Source: CAYFLR01 sp964343805 (GTDB lineage: Bacteria > Bdellovibrionota_B > Oligoflexia > CAYFLR01). From it: a stretch of 64,000 bases of DNA. Below the pieces are notes generated by a model. That model searched no databases and was not told the origin of the DNA. It saw nothing but the letters and a program-made list of their open reading frames with translations. The position numbers and the translations under genes are program-made. This document shows positions 53,747-62,020 of the stretch, in pieces; positions within the stretch are counted from its first letter, which is position 1, and the number at the start of each line of letters is the position of its first letter. The stretch covers positions 17,000-80,999 of the forward strand of contig CAYFLR010000023.1 in NCBI GenBank assembly GCA_964343805.1, read 5' to 3'.

Positions 53747-55408
53747 ATGAAAAAGCAAGTCGCCTTTTTTAGCTTTGCCTTTGGTTTTTTATTTTTACTC
53801 ATACTTAGCTATCAAAATTGTGGAGATACGGGGAGCGAACTGAAAAGCATTCCAGGAAGCCAAGTTGGCAAGGGGGAAGTTGCGAGTGCTGATGCAAAAA
53901 AAGCGAACCAGAGAGTGGATCAAAGCCTTTTGGGAGTAAAATACACGCGGGTAGCCAATTTTCAGCGGCTTACTAAAGACCCTAAATCATCTCCGGTGGA
54001 ACTCTACTATCATTTTGCAGACAACGAACCTCACTGCCGATATGATCAGAAAAAGGTCATGTTTTTGATGCATGGGAGTGGAGGGAAAGCGAGTGGTTGG
54101 TTAGAAAAAATTGAAACTCAGCAATTTTTGAAAGAAGCTCAAAACCAGTGTTGGAGTTTTATTGCTACCGAGAGCGTAAAGAGAACCCCCACTAGTAAAG
54201 CGGCCTCTCATTGTACTTTTGAGAAAAAACTTGAAAAAGGACAATGGTCCACCTATGGGGCGAGAGCTCCCTCGGATAAAACTAAATCAGAAGACATTAA
54301 AAGAAATTGCGATCATCAGCATCTGTTAAGTGTCAAAAGACATTTTCATTTGGGTAACACTCCCATTGCTATGGTGGGAATTTCAAAAGGGGGAGGCACT
54401 GTGACCTCTTTTGCCGCCATTGAAAGTACTATGGATGATCCTTCCCAAAAGATAGGTATTCGTGCAGTTGTTGCTTACATATCTACCGGGTATGGAGCCA
54501 TAGCGGGTTATGATGAGACCTATAATGTTCCAACTGCTCTGCGTCTTATGGATAATGATCAAAAATTGAGTGTTAAAAATGGAACTGGGACTTGGCAAGA
54601 TCAAGCTCGTGATTCCATTGCCTTGCTTTCTAAAAAAGCGGATGTGGATCAAGATATTGAATTTAAATATCAAGAGTATTTAAAGAGTGACTCTTTGAAA
54701 GAAATACTTGAAATATATGGGTTCACCGCCATGTTAAAAATTGGAAGAAAAAACTATCAGGAAGCTGGCTATTATTCTGCTATGGCATTTAATTGCTTTT
54801 ATCAGATGGGGTTAATTGGTCCTTTATCTTTTAGTAACAAACAGGTGAATCTAAATGTGAAGCAAATGGAGCAGGTGAGTGAACAAACTTTTCTAATGAA
54901 AGAGTTTGCCATTACTCAAGGCCAATCTAAATATCAACAGGCCACAGGAGGATGTATGCTCCCTGCTAAATCCAAATCAAGGCGGCAGACCTTAGGGCAA
55001 GTATTTAAAACTAAAAGAGGCTTAGAAGGCGCTATTAAAAAACGACTGGCCGACATCAATGCAGAACACACTTTTACCCATAATTTTACAAATGAGACCT
55101 TAGACTTTCTAAATCGCAATATTAAAAAGGTTCCTGTTTCCTTAAAACCGATTCCATCAACCGAAACTCAGTTGCAAGAGATTGAGGAATTTTATCAATC
55201 AGAATCTAAACCGTCCAACACACCCATCTATGATCAATATGGAAACACAGATCTAAATGAAATCACCACTCCTCTGCCGGAACCCAAACCAAGTAATGAC
55301 AACGGCTGTGGAAACAATAAATGTGCCTTTAAAAAGGGTAAAATGGGTAATAAATTTTGTAAGTGCAGAGGCTTGCAAGGAGCCGCTCCAAGAAGGTGTT
55401 GTAAATAG
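53747..55408 (+). CDS. Lipoprotein esterase (alpha/beta hydrolase) with Cys-rich tail
   Basis: A 553-residue lipoprotein (lipobox SYQNCG). An alpha/beta-hydrolase core is indicated by the oxyanion segment MFLMHGSGGKASGW (about 104-117) and the nucleophile elbow GISKGGG, Ser 213; the general order resembles secreted polyhydroxyalkanoate/feruloyl-type esterases. The catalytic acid and His cannot be fixed by eye; HTFTHNF (about 445) is a candidate region. The last 35 residues are basic and carry six cysteines (NGCGNNKC, FCKC, RRCCK), like a small disulfide-rich binding knot. GAGGAG precedes the ATG at 53747. Substrate is unknown. Confidence 0.68.
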   Translation: MKKQVAFFSFAFGFLFLLILSYQNCGDTGSELKSIPGSQVGKGEVASADAKKANQRVDQSLLGVKYTRVANFQRLTKDPKSSPVELYYHFADNEPHCRYDQKKVMFLMHGSGGKASGWLEKIETQQFLKEAQNQCWSFIATESVKRTPTSKAASHCTFEKKLEKGQWSTYGARAPSDKTKSEDIKRNCDHQHLLSVKRHFHLGNTPIAMVGISKGGGTVTSFAAIESTMDDPSQKIGIRAVVAYISTGYGAIAGYDETYNVPTALRLMDNDQKLSVKNGTGTWQDQARDSIALLSKKADVDQDIEFKYQEYLKSDSLKEILEIYGFTAMLKIGRKNYQEAGYYSAMAFNCFYQMGLIGPLSFSNKQVNLNVKQMEQVSEQTFLMKEFAITQGQSKYQQATGGCMLPAKSKSRRQTLGQVFKTKRGLEGAIKKRLADINAEHTFTHNFTNETLDFLNRNIKKVPVSLKPIPSTETQLQEIEEFYQSESKPSNTPIYDQYGNTDLNEITTPLPEPKPSNDNGCGNNKCAFKKGKMGNKFCKCRGLQGAAPRRCCK

Positions 55409-55508
55409 ATTCGACAGGGTAGATAAAATTATTGATAAGGTGCAATTCTCAATCTTCTGACATAGGGTGAAACCTTTATAGTGTAAACTCTATCTAAGGA
55501 ACAAACTC

Positions 55509-55754
55509 ATGTTAGAATTGTCTACTTTAACAACCTTTTTTGGTTGGTGCTCTCTATTAAATATGGGACTGCTGACCCTTTCTACCTTCATTATTATCAT
55601 CTTTCAAACTAAAGCCTCCACCTTTCATGCAAAACTCTTCAAAATAAGAGAGAAAGAAATTAAATCTCATTATTTTGTTTACTTAGGTCACTACAAAGTT
55701 CTGACCTTGGTTTTCTTTGTGATTCCTTATTTTGCTCTTAAACTGATGGCTTAA
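55509..55754 (+). CDS. DUF6868-like small membrane protein
   Basis: An 81-residue protein with two membrane helices (about 8-31 and 60-80) separated by a charged loop. The pattern FFGWCSLLNMGLL at the start, the loop segment FHAKLFKIREKEI, and the end YKVLTLVFFVIPYFALKLMA fits the DUF6868 family as I remember it; its function is not known. AAGGA precedes the ATG. It stands alone between two lipoprotein genes. Confidence 0.6.
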   Translation: MLELSTLTTFFGWCSLLNMGLLTLSTFIIIIFQTKASTFHAKLFKIREKEIKSHYFVYLGHYKVLTLVFFVIPYFALKLMA

Positions 55755-55868
55755 GCTTCGTTATCCCCATTTTACCCTCCTCCAACAAAGCTGCACTGCC
55801 CAATTGAGCTTTTAGGTGCTATACTTAGAATATAATCACAAAATTTTATATCAATTCAGGGAATCGTT

Positions 55869-57605
55869 ATGTGGATCAGAATCATATTTATGACATTATT
55901 TGTTGTTAGCGCTCTATCTCTGCTTTCCAGTTGTAAACAACGAGGATGGGATAGTGAGCTTTCAGAGTGGGAATTGGGGATTTTTAATAAGCAAAGTAAA
56001 CTGATCAAAGCCAAGATGTGGAGAGAAACTGAAGGAGGAAGATCTTGGACGGTGGCCGATGAGCATGCCTATGATGAGTGGATCAATACGGTACAAACAG
56101 ATATTTTTACTCGCTGGGACATTCCCACCGATTGTGCCGATGCGGCCTTAGCACTTCGCTTTATTTTTGCAATCAAAGAGGGTTTGGCTCTCTCTTTTGG
56201 TGAATTCTCTTCCGTGGATTATTATCAAAATCCGATTTTATTTTTAAAGAAGGTGGTGGGTTACTTTGGCACCCCTAATATGAAAAGGGTGAGCTATCGG
56301 GTGAATATGTGGCATCAAGTGAATTATCGAGGAGGCAATTTCCTTCTTTATCGAGATAAAAAGGTGGGCCACACCATGCAGATGTTAGCACCCACTTCCT
56401 ATAATGTTTTGCAGGTGATGCAGAGCACCGTTCCCATTAAAGTACGAAATTTGGTTAAATATGGTCTTTTTAGTACATCAGTTGAAAACCAGCACTTTAG
56501 AAGGTTTTATGCTATCAAAAGAACCGATAATATTCTGAGCCATGATCTCCAAATCAGTTTTAAAGCCCATCCTCCGGAAACAGATAAACTCCCCAATTGG
56601 TATGATTGTGTGAGTCAGGGGGAAAGTAATCAAACTCGGTTAGATCAAGTTCCCCTTTGGCAAAATCTTTTCAATATGCTCTCTATGTTCCAGATTAATC
56701 CGACTTATAATCAATCTGCAGTTATGAAACAGGGCTACCATTGTATTCAAAACCTCTATTGGTATCCGGAATTTATAACCGGCAAGCAGCAACTTCCTTT
56801 TCCTAACTATCGAATGGCGATAGAAGCTATGTATCAAAACGTCTGTGATTATGTTCAGTCACGCTCTGATGCGGTGAATGAAGGTTTTGAAAACTGTTAT
56901 CAATCTACTGATGATGCTACTTCAAGATGTTCAGCTGATAAGTCTGGAGATTTCTCCACTCCCAGTAGGGACTATAAAATGTTTGAAAAAATACAGATGC
57001 TCCGAATCGCCATTTTAAAGCTGCGAGCCGCTGAATATGTTCATCGTACCTGTAAAATTAATTATAAAATAATGGGGGAAAACAAAACAAGAGAGGTCCA
57101 ACTCTTTCAATCCAATGGAGATATGAGTATGTGGCTTATCTTGTTAAATAACCGTTATTTAAAATCCAAAGGAAAAAAAGAGAAGCCATTTGCTAATTCC
57201 ATTTCTGATCCCAAATTGTCCATTCCTGAGAGATGGTCTTGTCCCAAGTATGATCATAGTCTGGTTTGTTTAAAAATTAGGTTTCCGGGAGATCTGGCAT
57301 TGTACCTGCTTCAAGACGAAAGACTCCCTACTGAATTTGGGTCCTTGAAATTGAATCATACTTACTTTTTAAATAAGCTGGCCGAAAATAAAGCGAGCCT
57401 TTTTCGTTTGGGATCTATTTTTCGTAAAAACGTGAGTAATACCTGTCTCGCTACTTCTTCAGGGCGTATGATGGTACAAAAAATATCCCATCTCAATGAT
57501 TATGTGTTAGCTAATTATATTACTCAACAGCAAGGTGACAACTTTTGTCAATCAGGTGATTTCTTGTTGGTCCCTGTAGCTTTAATGTCCCAGATGATCG
57601 ATTAA
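55869..57605 (+). CDS. Lipoprotein with possible Cys/His hydrolase core
   Basis: A 578-residue lipoprotein (lipobox LSSC). The N-terminal third contains a Cys at the head of a helix, IPTDCADAALALRF (C89), and a later strand with His in KKVGHTMQML (H168), an order seen in papain-fold peptidases, NlpC/P60 and transglutaminase-like enzymes. I cannot place it in a named family, and the third catalytic residue is not obvious. The C-terminal two thirds are Tyr/Cys-rich with several likely disulfides. AGGGA precedes the ATG. A TATAAT at 55831-55836 could be its -10 element, although the nearest TTGAGC is 21 bases before it. Confidence 0.6.
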   Translation: MWIRIIFMTLFVVSALSLLSSCKQRGWDSELSEWELGIFNKQSKLIKAKMWRETEGGRSWTVADEHAYDEWINTVQTDIFTRWDIPTDCADAALALRFIFAIKEGLALSFGEFSSVDYYQNPILFLKKVVGYFGTPNMKRVSYRVNMWHQVNYRGGNFLLYRDKKVGHTMQMLAPTSYNVLQVMQSTVPIKVRNLVKYGLFSTSVENQHFRRFYAIKRTDNILSHDLQISFKAHPPETDKLPNWYDCVSQGESNQTRLDQVPLWQNLFNMLSMFQINPTYNQSAVMKQGYHCIQNLYWYPEFITGKQQLPFPNYRMAIEAMYQNVCDYVQSRSDAVNEGFENCYQSTDDATSRCSADKSGDFSTPSRDYKMFEKIQMLRIAILKLRAAEYVHRTCKINYKIMGENKTREVQLFQSNGDMSMWLILLNNRYLKSKGKKEKPFANSISDPKLSIPERWSCPKYDHSLVCLKIRFPGDLALYLLQDERLPTEFGSLKLNHTYFLNKLAENKASLFRLGSIFRKNVSNTCLATSSGRMMVQKISHLNDYVLANYITQQQGDNFCQSGDFLLVPVALMSQMID

Positions 57606-57677
57606 GAATTCCATTGCATTTTAGAGAGAATACTCTATACAATTGAAACAGTTTGAATGCCAAAAAGAGGAACTATT

Positions 57678-58523
57678 ATGTCCAATGTCCCCTTTTTAAT
57701 ATCTAATCGTGATGTAAAAATACCCCAATTAATCTATGGCACTGCCTGGAAAAAAGAGCAGACCACCCCATTGGTTTTAACCGCTTTAGAGGAGGGGTTT
57801 CGCGGAATTGATACCGCTTGCCAACCCAAGCATTATCGTGAAGATTTAGTGGGAGAAGCGGTTGCTAAATTTATTTTCCAAGGAGGAACCCGTGAGCAAC
57901 TCTTTCTTCAGACAAAGTTCACTCCTTTAAATGGACAAGATCCGAATAACATCCCTTATGATCCGAGCATTTCTCTATCGGAGCAAGTGGAAGAAAGTCT
58001 CACTGTCTCTTTAAAAAATCTGCAAACTTCCTATCTCGATTCTTTGGTTTTACATTCTCCGCTCAATGAATTAGAAGATTTCCTCACCGTTTGGCGGACT
58101 ATGGAAAGCTTGGTGCAAGAAGGGAAAGTCAGGCAAATTGGCTTATCGAACTGCTACTCTTTTCAGCTCTTTGAATATCTATGTCAAAATGTAGTTATTA
58201 AACCCTCTGTTTTGCAAAATCGCTTTTATGCCCAATCCAATTATGACAAAGAGCTCAGACATTTTTGTGATCAACATCAAATTTACTATCAGAGTTTCTG
58301 GTCTCTCACTGCCAATCCTCATATATTAGCTCATCCCACTGTTATTCAAATTGCCAACCATTTTGACAAGACAGCAGCGCAAATATTTTTTCGCTATCTT
58401 AGTCAGAAAAATATCATACCACTTTCGGGAACCACAGATAGAGTTCACATGCAGCAGGATTTAGCTATTTTTGATTTTGCATTAACATCGGATCAAGTAG
58501 AACAAATAGATCAGCTCATTTAA
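57678..58523 (+). CDS. Aldo/keto reductase
   Basis: A 281-residue NAD(P)H-dependent oxidoreductase of the AKR superfamily, TIM-barrel. Visible landmarks: GTAWKKE near the start, GIDTACQPKHYREDLVGEA with the conserved Asp and the probable catalytic Tyr in the HYRED variant, FLQTKF with the Lys, LVLHSP with the His, and IGLSNCYS. Near the end IIPLSGTTDRVHMQQDL binds the cofactor phosphate region. It reduces aldehydes or ketones; the substrate is unknown. I chose the ATG at 57678 because GAGGAAC lies seven bases before it; an ATG at 57657 would add MPKRGTI. It converges on the NarL-type regulator gene. Confidence 0.88.
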   Translation: MSNVPFLISNRDVKIPQLIYGTAWKKEQTTPLVLTALEEGFRGIDTACQPKHYREDLVGEAVAKFIFQGGTREQLFLQTKFTPLNGQDPNNIPYDPSISLSEQVEESLTVSLKNLQTSYLDSLVLHSPLNELEDFLTVWRTMESLVQEGKVRQIGLSNCYSFQLFEYLCQNVVIKPSVLQNRFYAQSNYDKELRHFCDQHQIYYQSFWSLTANPHILAHPTVIQIANHFDKTAAQIFFRYLSQKNIIPLSGTTDRVHMQQDLAIFDFALTSDQVEQIDQLI

Positions 58524-58528
58524 AACTA

Positions 58529-59179
58529 TTATAATTCGGTGATTCCTTCTTTAATGGCGTATTTGGTAAGTTCCGCAATGCTGTGCAATTTTAACTTGCT
58601 CATGATATTGTGGCGATGGGAATCGATGGTTTTTATACTTAAACCTAGATTATAGGCAATTTCTTTGGTGCTCTGTCCCTCTGCTAGCAGTTGTAATACC
58701 TGCATCTGTTTATCGGTGAGTGCAGCTTGGTTAAATTTGACCGGATCCGAGCTGGAAAAATATTTTTCCATCCCTGGTTCAGAGAGGGTTTTACTGAGAT
58801 AGCGTTGATCTTTCATTGCTTGACTGATGGCATGGTTCAATTCTTTAAAGGCACAGTCTTTTAAAATATAGGCATGAGCTCCGTTTTCGAACATTCCTTC
58901 TATGAACTTCTTATCCTGATGCATGGAAAGAGCGATGACTTTACAATCGGGGGCGATCTCTTTGAGCTTTTTAGTGGCGGTGATTCCATTCATATCGGGC
59001 ATGGCCACATCCATCAAAGCAATTTGCGGAGGATCTTTTTCAACCATACTGAGTGCTTCTCTGCCATTGCTGGCTTGACCAATCACTTGGTAATCGGCAT
59101 TCTTCTCTAATAGGGCAAGGAGACCCTCTTTAAACATGAGATGGTCATCGATAATGAGTACTTTTATATTGCCAGTCAT
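58529..59179 (-). CDS. NarL/FixJ-family response regulator
   Basis: A 216-residue transcription regulator: an N-terminal receiver with DD (11-12), phospho-acceptor D57 in IALMDVAMPDMNG and Lys in YILKDC, then a LuxR-type helix-turn-helix (about 150-212) with LTDKQMQVLQLLAEG and STKEIAYNLGLSIKTIDSHR. Phosphorylation by the histidine kinase encoded just upstream (59237-60961) would switch DNA binding. AAAGGAG is placed seven bases before the ATG at 59177-59179; a longer in-frame start at 59233 would add 18 residues without a good ribosome site. Confidence 0.92.
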   Translation of the reverse strand: MTGNIKVLIIDDHLMFKEGLLALLEKNADYQVIGQASNGREALSMVEKDPPQIALMDVAMPDMNGITATKKLKEIAPDCKVIALSMHQDKKFIEGMFENGAHAYILKDCAFKELNHAISQAMKDQRYLSKTLSEPGMEKYFSSSDPVKFNQAALTDKQMQVLQLLAEGQSTKEIAYNLGLSIKTIDSHRHNIMSKLKLHSIAELTKYAIKEGITEL

Positions 59180-59236
59180 AAGACTCCTTTTTGTTAGATA
59201 CTTCTTTATACTTTGTTTCAACCACTCTCGCAATCT

Positions 59237-60961
59237 TTAACTCGAGTTAATTTCGCTAGGCGACACTAGTTTTATACTGAGACCTTGATGCGGGTTATTG
59301 GAAGTGATGAGATCTCCTCCAATCGCTCTGATTCTTTGAGATATGCTATAAAGACCGAATCCTTTTCGTTGAGTGGGAAAGAACTTTTTATTATCAGGAA
59401 TACCAATTCCATTGTCATTTACAGTTAAAATGATTTGATCTGTTTTGTATTCTAAGGTGATTTCAATCTTGGTGGCTTCTGCGTGTTTCACTATATTAGT
59501 AAGGAGTTCCCGGGTGGCACGCAGCAAGAATATTTCTAACTCTTCTGAAAACTTTCCCTCTCCAATTGGATGAAAATGATAGTTTAAATTATTTTTTGAA
59601 CTAATATCAGAAATCAATTCTTCCATAGCTGAGTTAAAACCCAGCTGATAGAGAACTGAGGAGCTCAATTCAAAAACTAAATTACGAATTTCCGAAATAC
59701 TTTGATCGATCAAGTTGAGAGATTTATCAAAGGATGGTGAATTTATTTTTTCTGTCTCTTCAATATCTTGTAGGTAAATTTTAGCAAGAGCTAAGTTTTG
59801 GCACGCCGAATCATGAAGTCCAGATGATATCTCTCGGCGCTCCTTTTCTTCGGCTAAAGTGAGTTCCATTGAGAGAAGACTCAATTGATCGGCCTTTCTT
59901 CTATCTTGGTACCAAATCCAGAAAACCAGTAGAATCAAAATATTCAGAATGATAGAGAGGGGCCACACTGTCATTTGAACGATTCGGAGTGGTTGATAAG
60001 CTTCTTTAGTGTCCATTTCAGTAGCGATGCCATAATTTAGCCTCTTATCCCACGTCCAGGTTCCGATCACTTGCACTCCCCGATAATCTCGGTAGCCCTC
60101 TAAGTCCATGCCTGACTGTTCTTTGGTGGCAGAGGTGGCCATTAGAGTGAGGGGCCAATATTGGGGGGCCTGAGTAGGAATATAACCTTTCAGTAAATTT
60201 CCTCCTGGATCCTGAATAGTAGAGTTAAAGGCACTGGTTTCGGTACTGGAAATGGATCCAATTTGACGGAGATGGTGTTCAAATCGGCTAGTGCTGAGGA
60301 GTTTAGCTTCTTTATCAAAAATATAAGTCTCTCCTGTATCTCCATAGCGGGCAAAATTTGAAATCTTTTGAAAGTATTCATTGGGGGACAAAGATATGGC
60401 TAATAGGGCGATCACTTTATTGTTGTAAGAAATTGGTGCAAATATAAGTAGAGAGGGTTTATCTACTTGGCCCTGAGGATTTCTGTCATGTTGAAAATGG
60501 ATAGGAAGGGTTTTTAAATCTTTTTGGAAAAGTTTCTTTACTGGGAATGCTTTCAAAAGATGGTTTTCTCGTTTATCAATTTGCCCTTTTTGTGAGGCAG
60601 TTATAATCTTGGCCTTTGATGATAGGATGAGATAACCTAAATAGCCATTTTGTTCTAAAGAAGGCATAAGTTCATGCTCAATTTGTTGATGAAAATCCTT
60701 GGGGAAAGGGTGGGCACCTGGTTCCATTAAAGATCTGACATTACTTTTTAGAGAAGGGCTTTTACTTAAATGGTTGATCACTTGGAGATGTTTGGAGGTC
60801 CATTGAAAGGCGGTTTCTTGAGTCATATCCAAAACAGTTTTGAGGTGTTTTTCGAGGCCGTTTTGAACCCGAGTCTTCATGAAATGAAAAAAAGTAAGGG
60901 TGATAGAGATATTAATAATTAATAAAAACCCAGCCAGAGGGTAGAAGAATTTTGAATTCAT
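59237..60961 (-). CDS. NarL-type sensor histidine kinase with periplasmic Cache domain
   Basis: A 574-residue membrane sensor kinase. A first membrane helix (about 7-27) and a second near 328-350 enclose a periplasmic domain of about 300 residues whose pattern (YIFDKEAKLLSTSRF, NYGIATEMDTKEAY) is that of a double-Cache small-molecule sensor. The cytoplasmic part has the HisKA_3 motif EISSGLHDSACQNL with phospho-His H383, then HATPase_c with ELLTNIVKHAEA, NDNGIGIP and GFGLYSISQR. It phosphorylates the NarL-type regulator encoded next (58529-59179), 57 bases downstream. GAGG precedes the ATG. Ligand unknown. Confidence 0.92.
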   Translation of the reverse strand: MNSKFFYPLAGFLLIINISITLTFFHFMKTRVQNGLEKHLKTVLDMTQETAFQWTSKHLQVINHLSKSPSLKSNVRSLMEPGAHPFPKDFHQQIEHELMPSLEQNGYLGYLILSSKAKIITASQKGQIDKRENHLLKAFPVKKLFQKDLKTLPIHFQHDRNPQGQVDKPSLLIFAPISYNNKVIALLAISLSPNEYFQKISNFARYGDTGETYIFDKEAKLLSTSRFEHHLRQIGSISSTETSAFNSTIQDPGGNLLKGYIPTQAPQYWPLTLMATSATKEQSGMDLEGYRDYRGVQVIGTWTWDKRLNYGIATEMDTKEAYQPLRIVQMTVWPLSIILNILILLVFWIWYQDRRKADQLSLLSMELTLAEEKERREISSGLHDSACQNLALAKIYLQDIEETEKINSPSFDKSLNLIDQSISEIRNLVFELSSSVLYQLGFNSAMEELISDISSKNNLNYHFHPIGEGKFSEELEIFLLRATRELLTNIVKHAEATKIEITLEYKTDQIILTVNDNGIGIPDNKKFFPTQRKGFGLYSISQRIRAIGGDLITSNNPHQGLSIKLVSPSEINSS

Positions 60962-61003
60962 AAATTGACCTCAAGAGAGGGGGTAGTGTGATGAGATTTT
61001 TTA

Positions 61004-61255
61004 TTATTCGTACTCTTCTTCTCCTTCATCCTCTCCATCTGTCCCCTCATAGAGTTGTTTGAGGGAGTCATGGATTTCTTTAAGCTGAGGATTATTATTA
61101 ATTGTCTCTTGCAGATTTTGAACTGCATTTCCGGTTGAATTTGAACCGTCACCCCCAGGTTGTCCTTGATTGGATGACCCTGTATCGATATTAAGAAGTT
61201 GATTAAATCCTTTAAGGTTTCCCAATCCTTGCCCCAAGCTTCCTACTTCCCACAA
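61004..61255 (-). CDS. Small Gly/Asn/Glu-rich protein after the pseudopilin gene
   Basis: An open frame of up to 83 residues beginning with a TTG (61253-61255) that overlaps the end of the pseudopilin gene by 13 bases; another TTG six codons later, preceded by AGGA, is a better ribosome-site match. The product is hydrophilic, with a Gly/Ser/Asn-rich middle and a very acidic end (EGTDGEDEGEEEYE), and lacks a signal or membrane helix. I recognise no family. Overlap with the preceding gene suggests coupling, but the start and even coding status are uncertain. Confidence 0.4.
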   Translation of the reverse strand: MWEVGSLGQGLGNLKGFNQLLNIDTGSSNQGQPGGDGSNSTGNAVQNLQETINNNPQLKEIHDSLKQLYEGTDGEDEGEEEYE

Positions 61256-61746
61256 TCAATCACATCCCCCAGTTCACTCAATTGAATATCTATCGGCATT
61301 GTCCTTGTTAAGAGCTTTTTTCTGATCATCACCTTTTTAGCCGACTTGAGATTAATGGTGAGGAGAGCTGTTCCATTATAAAAACCTTCCGTTTCAGCAT
61401 CGAAATTACTAATTACGAAGCTTTCAAACTTTACAGAATTATTCCCATAGACTCCTTTAGTATCATATATAACTTTTCCGTTCTTTTTACGAAAAGCATC
61501 TGTCGAAGCTGTCCCTTTAATCATCCTTTTTCCCTGAAAGCTTCGAGCACAAACACCTGGTTTACTCATATACCCTTTAAAGTCAGTCATGATGTCATTT
61601 ATCTCAGCTTTTACTTGGAGAGTAAGCTGTTTTCGGTTCATATGACTCATAAATTGCATAAATCCAACGGCAACAAAGGATAATAGTCCTATTACCATCA
61701 TAACTTCTACTAAAGTGAACGCACCTAAATGGTTTCTTTTGGCCAC
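61243..61746 (-). CDS. Type IV pilin-like protein (pseudopilin)
   Basis: A 167-residue protein with a class III signal: a short basic leader (MAKRNHLGA) and then FTLVEVMMVIGLLSFVAV, the hydrophobic assembly helix with the conserved Glu at +5. The residue before the predicted cleavage is Ala, not the usual Gly, with a Gly one position earlier; prepilin peptidase often tolerates Ala. The globular part (about 30-167) contains two Cys near the ends (CARSF and VIDCGK) that could form the closing disulfide loop. I chose the GTG at 61744-61746 because AAGGGG lies seven bases upstream; a TTG at 61767 would give a longer leader. Likely a minor pilin or secretion pseudopilin. Confidence 0.72.
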   Translation of the reverse strand: MAKRNHLGAFTLVEVMMVIGLLSFVAVGFMQFMSHMNRKQLTLQVKAEINDIMTDFKGYMSKPGVCARSFQGKRMIKGTASTDAFRKKNGKVIYDTKGVYGNNSVKFESFVISNFDAETEGFYNGTALLTINLKSAKKVMIRKKLLTRTMPIDIQLSELGDVIDCGK

Positions 61747-61826
61747 AATATACCCCTTCTTTTTCAAGTGTTATAAATAGAATATCATGAGGATATAGCT
61801 AAAGGAAATTAGTTATTTAGTTGGTT

Positions 61827-61857
61827 CAGCTGTAGCCTTTTATTCTATTTACAGCTG
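61827..61857. promoter_or_regulatory. Inverted repeat CAGCTGTA / TACAGCTG in divergent region
   Basis: In the 274-bp AT-rich gap between the pseudopilin (minus) and the acidic lipoprotein (plus), CAGCTGTA at 61827-61834 pairs with TACAGCTG at 61850-61857, loop 15 bases. Each arm itself holds the palindrome CAGCTG. No terminator-like T tract follows on either strand, so an operator is more likely than a terminator. Nothing else was recognised in this gap. Confidence 0.35.
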
Positions 61858-62020
61858 GTGAACAAGTTTCTAAGGGATAGAAAATAAAAAACAATTAAAT
61901 AAAAATATGGTGTTATAATAAAAAAAATTTAATAAATAATAAGATTATTTAATATTTAACTATATGAACCGATCTTAAATGGTTAGAGAGTTTATGCTGA
62001 AATATGTAGAGAGGTGCGTG

